18,484 nt of DNA, from assembly GCA_030951065.1 (NCBI GenBank), contig JAUZQH010000181.1, positions 1 through 18,484 of the forward strand, given 5' to 3'. The DNA is from Mariprofundus sp. GTDB lineage: Bacteria > Pseudomonadota > Zetaproteobacteria > Mariprofundales > Mariprofundaceae. Of this stretch, positions 13,242-18,484 are shown one piece after another. A program made the position numbers and the translations under genes. The notes beneath the pieces were generated by a model. That model was not told where the DNA came from and made no database searches. It was given only the letters and a program-made list of their open reading frames with translations. The first letter of the stretch is position 1. Every line of letters starts with the position of its first letter.

Positions 13242-16171
13242 CTCAGACCATCCGATACCAGTGGATACTGGTCCAGTTGTACCCTGGCTTTTTCCCGTCC
13301 GGACAATTGCCTGTCCATTTCAACCAGTGCCAAACTGCGGCTTGCACGCCGACTCTCAACAAAGGGACGGATCTGGAACAGCGCTATCTTCCCGTGTCGA
13401 AAACCAAACTCGATATCCGCAACAACAGGCAATCCGTCATTATTTCTGGGCAACGGAAAGCGTCGTTCCACATCAGCAACCAGACTGCGCAACTGATCAA
13501 TTTCTCCTTTTAACAATACATATTCACGACCACTGGCCGCCTGCCTGATCATGCCACCTTGCGGATTAAGCCCGGCCCGTTCCGGCGCGGATGCCTGTGC
13601 CAGAAGTTTCACCATACCTGTGCTTCGTTGCACCCTGAGTTCTTCTGCTGCCTGGCCTTCTACGGCACCGCCGACGCCTTCATTGGTTGCAATCGATATC
13701 CATTGGCGATCTCCGTTATCAACATTTGAAGTCACCAGCACGCCTGATTTTTCAGATGCAAAGCTCTTCATCAATAATACTGCCGGGTATACATGCTCAG
13801 GGTTTTGCATATATGCCTGCCGCCAGGCAAAAGCACGATCAGTAAACGGTGAGGCCCAAACACGCAAAATCGCTGTCATGATATTCTCGAATCCCACCAC
13901 ATTAGGCACAGTCAGATTTAGCCCTGCACCACTAAAGCCGGGCAAGTCCTCAACATTGGTATCACTGCGTACGAACAGGCCATAATCATCCCCTTCACCA
14001 AATTCATGTCTGAGCGCACTGCGAAGCTGCTCTTTAAAAGACTCGCCGGGATCGCTGTGAATGATCCACTGGCGCAAACGAGCCAGAAACAAGCGTGTTT
14101 CCCTGCCTCGTTGTGAACTGCTGTCGACCTGTGCCAGGCGCTTGTATTCGGACTGCATCCATTCAAATACGCTCGGGCCTCCCTGTTCAATTGGCTGGTC
14201 CAGGTGCCTTCGAAACACACCGAATGGAAGCACAATACCTGCGTTCACCATATCCGGATAATAATGAAACAGCTCCCCCAGGTTGGCTGCTTTAGGGCCA
14301 ACGATTCGACCCGAATCCCTGGCGCGGATCTCATCCAGAGGTTTCAGTCCTGTATCTGCCAGATCAAGTTTTTTCAGATCCACTGAGATGATATCTCTGG
14401 CAATCAATTCCCGTCCAAAAACATCATCCCACTTCGGGCTGTCCGGCTCGATGGAAACCATGCCCTGATAACTGATAGCCATCACAATACGTTCGCCAAC
14501 ATGAGCTTTAATCATTGTAAACAATGTATCATCAACAACCATATTCGGAATCCCCAGGTTGCGCGCCAACAATTGCACATGCGATACAGAGCTTCCTTCA
14601 CCCCGGGTAATAATACCAGCCACAGGTTTCAGTTCCTGCCGGGTCGCATCCAGCATATAAATACCTTCAGGCCGCATATCTTCCCCAGCCGCCGGAGCCT
14701 GTAACAATATTCCACGACGAATCCCCGGGTTTAATGCACGCAAACCGGTCGCTATTTCCCGTCCGAAAACCCTGTGTTTAATGCCAGTGAGGTGGCCGGC
14801 ATCAGCAACCAAGGAATCCAGAATCCGCGTGAACGGCAACAGCGGGCTGCTGCGTAAACGCTCAGGCATAAAATTCCGTGCCAGTGGTGTTAAACGCTGC
14901 CAGTGATTGACGGTGTTATTAAAATGGAATTCCAGCGTGCGCTGAGCCCACTCGCTGACACGCGCCAGATATCGCAAGCCTGTGTAATAATCGTGAACAC
15001 TGATGTCTGCATTCTGAATCAACTTCTCCAGTTCAGCTCTGGCTGCTTGCCACTGACGATCGGACAACAACCCTGTTGCATGCAATGATTCGCCCAGATA
15101 TCGTAACCAGCCAAGTCGGGTTACACGGCTTGTTCTTTCCGATGTTTTAATCAACTGATTTCCCAGCGCATAGGCTTCCTGTTCCAGAACCAGTGAAGCG
15201 CGTAAAAAACGCAATCGATTGTATACCGAATAACTATTCCTGTGCAGCAGTATGTTGCGCAATATCAAGGCTCTGGAGGCAACCACAGCAAGGGCCTCAG
15301 GAATACCCTTTGCCCTCTGAAGAGCATCTATCGTTTCTGCCATTTTCTGTTCAAATTGTCGGTTGGCCGATTCATCTGCCAGCTGTTTTAAGCGCAGAAT
15401 AGTTGTCTGTGGTGCATACAAGGCATCCAGATCAGTCGCCAACGATTCGTATAGATCCTGCAAATCAGCCTGGCCACGATTGCGGGCATAGGCTCTCACA
15501 CTTGCCGCATCACCCCGATCGGGCAAGCTGTGTATCTTGACACGCAAATCATGAAAGCCCTTATCCTTTTCCGAAATATCGGTGGCAGCCTGTCGGATCT
15601 TCACGCCCAGTTCGGGTTCCACGGAGAGGGGCAATAAACGGGCAACTTCACGCAGTAACACATAGCGTTCGGGTGTTTGCCATGCAGGATCTTCCAGCAT
15701 GGCAAACAGAATTTTACTGGCCGCATCCTGCTCGACTTCGGCCTGTATAGCCCCACGGTAGAATCTTGCCTGACGGAAAATCCAGCCATCGTTCACACGA
15801 ATCAGAAACTGTTCGAGCAGAATTTGTTTCAAATCATCCAGCCGTGCGTTCGAACCCGTAAAGTCTTCCGGCTTCATTGCCGAAAGAAGATTACCGACCA
15901 GATAACCGTTTTCCCGCATCAAAAGCGCACGGGAGTTCCATGCACCATGCTGAATCCCGCCACCATGTTCCCGGCAAGCGTATTTTTTTGGAGCCAGAAT
16001 CACCCCGTCTTTACAAAACCAGTTCACGCCATCGAACGGACCACGCGGAGCTTGTTTAAACTGATCAATCCAATGCCGGAACTGCCCTGTTTGAACATCC
16101 ACCTCTGCACGAACCACCCCTCCGGACGCAGATAAAATCAGCAAAAACATCAAAGTAATTCGAACAATCAT
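13238..16171 (-). CDS. Exported PPDK/glucan-water-dikinase-like phosphotransferase
   Basis: A 977-residue protein. Residues 1-22 form a Sec signal peptide ending VVRA. Residues 30-480 are mostly helical and not recognised. Residues 485-575 form a PEP-utiliser mobile phosphohistidine domain: SSVSHVQLLARNLGIPN with His531. Residues 620-936 form a PPDK-N ATP-grasp domain: VGPKAANLGEL (624-634), VRSDTNVEDLPGFSGAG (734-750), SPFTDRAFAWRQ (774-785), ATNEGVGGAVEGQ (828-840) and ADIEFGF with FQIRPF at the end. The order phosphohistidine then ATP-grasp is that of glucan water dikinases, the reverse of PEP synthase and PPDK, and no PEP/pyruvate TIM-barrel domain follows. It is likely to move the beta-phosphate of ATP through His531 to an unknown envelope acceptor. 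No Shine-Dalgarno site precedes the ATG. Confidence 0.8.
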   Translation of the reverse strand: MIVRITLMFLLILSASGGVVRAEVDVQTGQFRHWIDQFKQAPRGPFDGVNWFCKDGVILAPKKYACREHGGGIQHGAWNSRALLMRENGYLVGNLLSAMKPEDFTGSNARLDDLKQILLEQFLIRVNDGWIFRQARFYRGAIQAEVEQDAASKILFAMLEDPAWQTPERYVLLREVARLLPLSVEPELGVKIRQAATDISEKDKGFHDLRVKIHSLPDRGDAASVRAYARNRGQADLQDLYESLATDLDALYAPQTTILRLKQLADESANRQFEQKMAETIDALQRAKGIPEALAVVASRALILRNILLHRNSYSVYNRLRFLRASLVLEQEAYALGNQLIKTSERTSRVTRLGWLRYLGESLHATGLLSDRQWQAARAELEKLIQNADISVHDYYTGLRYLARVSEWAQRTLEFHFNNTVNHWQRLTPLARNFMPERLRSSPLLPFTRILDSLVADAGHLTGIKHRVFGREIATGLRALNPGIRRGILLQAPAAGEDMRPEGIYMLDATRQELKPVAGIITRGEGSSVSHVQLLARNLGIPNMVVDDTLFTMIKAHVGERIVMAISYQGMVSIEPDSPKWDDVFGRELIARDIISVDLKKLDLADTGLKPLDEIRARDSGRIVGPKAANLGELFHYYPDMVNAGIVLPFGVFRRHLDQPIEQGGPSVFEWMQSEYKRLAQVDSSSQRGRETRLFLARLRQWIIHSDPGESFKEQLRSALRHEFGEGDDYGLFVRSDTNVEDLPGFSGAGLNLTVPNVVGFENIMTAILRVWASPFTDRAFAWRQAYMQNPEHVYPAVLLMKSFASEKSGVLVTSNVDNGDRQWISIATNEGVGGAVEGQAAEELRVQRSTGMVKLLAQASAPERAGLNPQGGMIRQAASGREYVLLKGEIDQLRSLVADVERRFPLPRNNDGLPVVADIEFGFRHGKIALFQIRPFVESRRASRSLALVEMDRQLSGREKARVQLDQYPLVSDGLR

Positions 16172-16178
16172 ATATGAC

Positions 16179-16197
16179 AGTATAGTCGTCAGACTAT
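16179..16197 (-). promoter_or_regulatory. Candidate -10 and inverted repeat upstream of the exported phosphotransferase
   Basis: On the minus strand TATACT (16184-16179) ends 7 nt before the ATG at 16171, which would give a leaderless mRNA and agrees with the missing ribosome binding site. The -35 region 17 nt upstream (TGGTAA) is weak. An inverted repeat ATAGTC-GTCA-GACTAT (16182-16197) overlaps the -10 and could be an operator. Confidence 0.3.
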
Positions 16198-16245
16198 TTT
16201 CTTACCACTATATACTCTCAAAGGTATAAACCGCTTATCTTCATA

Positions 16246-16251
16246 TATAAT
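16246..16251 (+). promoter_or_regulatory. Candidate -10 element for rlmJ
   Basis: A perfect TATAAT in the A/T-rich gap between the divergent phosphotransferase gene and rlmJ. No good -35 hexamer is present at 16-18 nt. A start near 16258 would give a leader of about 60 nt. Confidence 0.35.
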
Positions 16252-16320
16252 ATTCATGCGATATGGTTGGCGCGATACATGGCTGTTTGCAACACTGGTA
16301 CAGCTATTCAGTATGCAGCG

Positions 16321-17166
16321 ATGCTCAGTTATCAGCACAGTTATCACGCCGGCAATCACGCCGATGTTTTAAAGCATATCATCCTCGGCGATCTGGTCGC
16401 CGGCATGCAGAAGAAAACATCGCCGCTGTTTCTGTTTGATGCCTTTGCCAGCCGTGGTATCTATGACCTCAGATCACCTGAAGCATTGAAGAACAGAGAG
16501 TTCGATACTGGCATCGGACAACTATGGCACCTGCGTCATCAACCCAAACCGGAAGGTGCAGAGCGCTGGTTCAAGTTGATTGGAGCCAACAACACCGGTG
16601 GTGGCTTTCAGCACTTTCCCGGCTCCACATCACTGTTTGCATCCATGCTGCGGGAAACGGATCGACTGGCCGCCTGTGACCTGCATCCGCAGGAATTCAA
16701 TATGCTACGCCATAGCTTCAACAGCAGCCGCAGACTCGCCCTGCACAAGCGCGATGCCTTCGAAGCGCTGGGCGCATTATTGCCACCGAAAGAGAATCGC
16801 GGTCTGGTTTTTATCGACCCCTCCTATGAAGATAAAAATGAATACAAAAAAGTAGCCCGTGCCATTGCCGGTGTATATCCCCGTTTCCGAACCGGGACTT
16901 ATGTCATCTGGTATCCGTTGTTACCGGCCGGACGCCATAATGATTTATTTCGTGAGCTGAAACGATCCGGCATCCGAAAAATCCTCAGGCTGGAACTGGA
17001 CTGTCATAATTGCTTTCCGGATATGCAAATGTTTGGCTCAGGCTTATTGATTATCAATCCACCGTGGCATGCACAAAAAGCAATAAAAGCATCATTGAAC
17101 TGGATTTCCGACAGTCTCACAGAGGGCAAAGCACAATCCTGTTTTAACTGGCTTGTTCCTGAATAA
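16321..17166 (+). CDS. rlmJ: 23S rRNA (adenine(2030)-N(6))-methyltransferase
   Basis: A 281-residue SAM-dependent methyltransferase, nearly the same length as E. coli RlmJ (280), that methylates A2030 of 23S rRNA. The N-terminus MLSYQHSYHAGNHADVLKH is the family hallmark and fixes the start at 16321, although an in-frame ATG exists at 16267 and no clear Shine-Dalgarno sequence is seen. The LFDAFASRGIYDL stretch corresponds to SAM-binding motif I. Motif IV reads FIDPSYEDK (Asp166), where N6-adenine methyltransferases usually have (N/D)PP(Y/F); the second proline is replaced by serine. Downstream YVIWYPLLP and LLIINPPW are also typical. It is transcribed divergently from the phosphotransferase operon. 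Confidence 0.94.
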   Translation: MLSYQHSYHAGNHADVLKHIILGDLVAGMQKKTSPLFLFDAFASRGIYDLRSPEALKNREFDTGIGQLWHLRHQPKPEGAERWFKLIGANNTGGGFQHFPGSTSLFASMLRETDRLAACDLHPQEFNMLRHSFNSSRRLALHKRDAFEALGALLPPKENRGLVFIDPSYEDKNEYKKVARAIAGVYPRFRTGTYVIWYPLLPAGRHNDLFRELKRSGIRKILRLELDCHNCFPDMQMFGSGLLIINPPWHAQKAIKASLNWISDSLTEGKAQSCFNWLVPE

Positions 17167-17345
17167 CCGGCTGCCAGAGAGGCTGATCTGTTGCGCTCTG
17201 AAACCACCCGCAACATACAAGAAGTTTGGTTCATTTGTTCTTAAAAACCGGATGGTTGCGCCATTATCATGGCAGTGCACACTTGAAGCAAACCCGATTC
17301 CCCCCCATACTCCCCCGCTATTCAACCACCACAGGATACCCTCAT

Positions 17346-18386
17346 ATGAAACGCGTTCCGGCATCATCCACCAGCGCAGCCCGTGCGAATGAACTGGTTA
17401 CATCCCTGCAACACCGCTTTGTCTCAGGTCTGGAAAAACTGGCTGCAAGCATGGACAGCACCCAATCATTTTCCGCCGTCGAATGGTTCCGCGACGAGGG
17501 GAAGCATGGTGGTGGCATACGTTATGAAACAGCAGACGGGGATCTGTTCGGACGAGGATCGGTGAATATCTCACAGGTTCATTACGATGATCATCCGGAT
17601 AAGAAACTTGGCTCGGCTACCGCCATCTCAACCATCATCCACCCGAAACACCCGTTGGCTCCGTCCGTACATATCCACATCAGCTGGACAAAGATGAAAC
17701 ACGGGGCGGGATACTGGCGCATGATGGCAGATTTGAATCCCTCCAACGAGAATCCTGTCCACACAGCACAATTCCTGGCAGCCATGAAAGCAGCGGCTCC
17801 GGCGCAATTCGATGAAGCCAAAGCACAGGGCGACCGCTATTTTTATATCCCGGCACTCGGCCGCCACCGTGGCGCAGCCCACTTCTATCTGGAAAATTAT
17901 CATTCAGATGATGCGGATGCAGACTATACCCTGGCTCAAACCGTTGGCGCCGCGGCCATCGACACTTATCTCGCCATCCTCACCGATACCCTGCAAAATG
18001 CAGCTGCACCTACCGATGCACAACGCCTTGCCCAGCTTGCCTATCATACGCTCTATTTTTTCCAGGTTCTGACACTGGACCGGGGCACAACGACAGGCCT
18101 TCTGGTGCACGATCAAAATGATGTAGGCATCATGGGCTCACTACCGGCCTGTGTGGATTCCGACCTGCTGAATGCATGGATAGCGCGCATGCAACCCCCG
18201 CAGGATCAACTGCTCAATGCACTGATCGCCGCACTGCCGGATTCGTCCCCTGCTCAGCTGGACACAACAGTAAAAGAAAAGCTGGCTGCCGTTGTACGCA
18301 ACCATTACAGGGCACACCCCGAGGCGATGAATATGCAAGCTTCAGGCGGCACGATTCCCGCAACGGTGAACAACCACAAGGGATAG
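17346..18386 (+). CDS. hemF: Oxygen-dependent coproporphyrinogen III oxidase
   Basis: A 346-residue enzyme of haem synthesis that oxidatively decarboxylates two propionates of coproporphyrinogen III to give protoporphyrinogen IX, using O2. Visible family blocks are EGKHGGGIRY (51-60), SVNISQVHYD (72-81), IIHPKHPLAPSVHIHISWT (97-115), RMMADLNPS (125-133) and DRGTTTGLLVHDQNDVGIMGSLP (245-267). The ATG at 17346 is used; the frame is open 40 codons further upstream, but that part has no HemF character. AGGA lies about 9 nt before the ATG. It diverges from the E. coli type at SHANVRF (here VHIHISW) and is longer, partly by a C-terminal tail. The 179-nt gap after rlmJ holds no gene and no clear terminator. 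Confidence 0.87.
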   Translation: MKRVPASSTSAARANELVTSLQHRFVSGLEKLAASMDSTQSFSAVEWFRDEGKHGGGIRYETADGDLFGRGSVNISQVHYDDHPDKKLGSATAISTIIHPKHPLAPSVHIHISWTKMKHGAGYWRMMADLNPSNENPVHTAQFLAAMKAAAPAQFDEAKAQGDRYFYIPALGRHRGAAHFYLENYHSDDADADYTLAQTVGAAAIDTYLAILTDTLQNAAAPTDAQRLAQLAYHTLYFFQVLTLDRGTTTGLLVHDQNDVGIMGSLPACVDSDLLNAWIARMQPPQDQLLNALIAALPDSSPAQLDTTVKEKLAAVVRNHYRAHPEAMNMQASGGTIPATVNNHKG

Positions 18387-18390
18387 CAAC

Positions 18391-18455
18391 TGGCAAAAAT
18401 GATGTTTTGTCTGAGCAGGCTGATTTTTGCCCGGATGGCAATCAATCAGTATTTC
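18391..18455. repeat. Truncated second copy of the hairpin element
   Basis: This 65-bp stretch aligns without gaps to 6395-6459 of the 150-bp element at about 51 of 65 positions. It keeps the GGCAAAA/TTTTGTC hairpin and the CTGATTTTTGCC/TGGCAATCAATCAG hairpin, while the six loop bases of the first hairpin differ completely. The right end AATCAGTATTTC is followed by TTAA, again a YTAR tetranucleotide. The left half is missing: the hemF stop lies 4 bp away. It may act as a transcript end for hemF. Confidence 0.65.
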
Positions 18456-18484
18456 TTAATATGAAATAAACAACGCGCCTGCAT

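Noticed and set aside
13238..16171. Annotation as PEP synthase or rifampicin phosphotransferase
   Set aside because: The domain order is reversed (His domain before ATP-grasp), the PEP/pyruvate barrel is missing and a signal peptide is present.

Overview
The window looks like a chromosomal segment of a Proteobacterium. The gene order yceD-rpmF-plsX-fabH-fabD-fabG-acpP-fabF is the standard proteobacterial fatty-acid cluster, and rlmJ and oxygen-dependent hemF fit the same phylum. A zetaproteobacterial (Mariprofundus-like) origin is possible, but this is an impression and not something the sequence proves.

Region 1 (1-5164, minus strand) is a compact housekeeping operon. It starts from a strong sigma70-type promoter at 5137-5164 and reads yceD, rpmF, plsX, fabH, fabD, fabG, acpP, fabF (fabF is cut by the window edge). 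It supplies ribosomal protein L32, the phosphate acyltransferase for phospholipid synthesis, and the initiation and elongation enzymes of type II fatty acid synthesis.

Region 2 (5342-8149, minus strand) holds a CPA2-type cation/proton antiporter with a C-terminal TrkA-N domain, followed by a tandem-domain UspE-like stress protein. A 150-bp MITE-like hairpin element, flanked by CTAA direct repeats, sits exactly between them. Removing the element and one repeat restores an 8-nt intergenic spacing, so it seems to have split a coupled gene pair. A second, truncated and diverged copy lies after hemF (18391-18455).

Region 3 (8150-8699) is decayed accessory DNA: a 3' remnant of an IS30-family transposase and a small membrane-helix reading frame without a standard start codon.

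Region 4 (8700-16171) is the most unusual part. Two close paralogues of a secreted class A beta-lactamase-fold serine hydrolase (plus strand) flank a divergently oriented ATP/ADP-translocase-family (NTT/Npt-like) transporter. They are followed by a convergent two-gene operon: a 977-residue protein with a signal peptide, a central phosphohistidine domain and a C-terminal PPDK-type ATP-grasp domain (the domain order of glucan water dikinases), translationally coupled to a third secreted serine hydrolase. Together these suggest an envelope-located, ATP-consuming phosphotransfer and serine-hydrolase system, possibly served by the nucleotide transporter. This is inference from gene content and arrangement.

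Region 5 (16321-18386, plus strand) returns to housekeeping genes: rlmJ (23S rRNA m6A2030 methyltransferase) and hemF (aerobic coproporphyrinogen III oxidase). No rRNA, tRNA or CRISPR array was seen.
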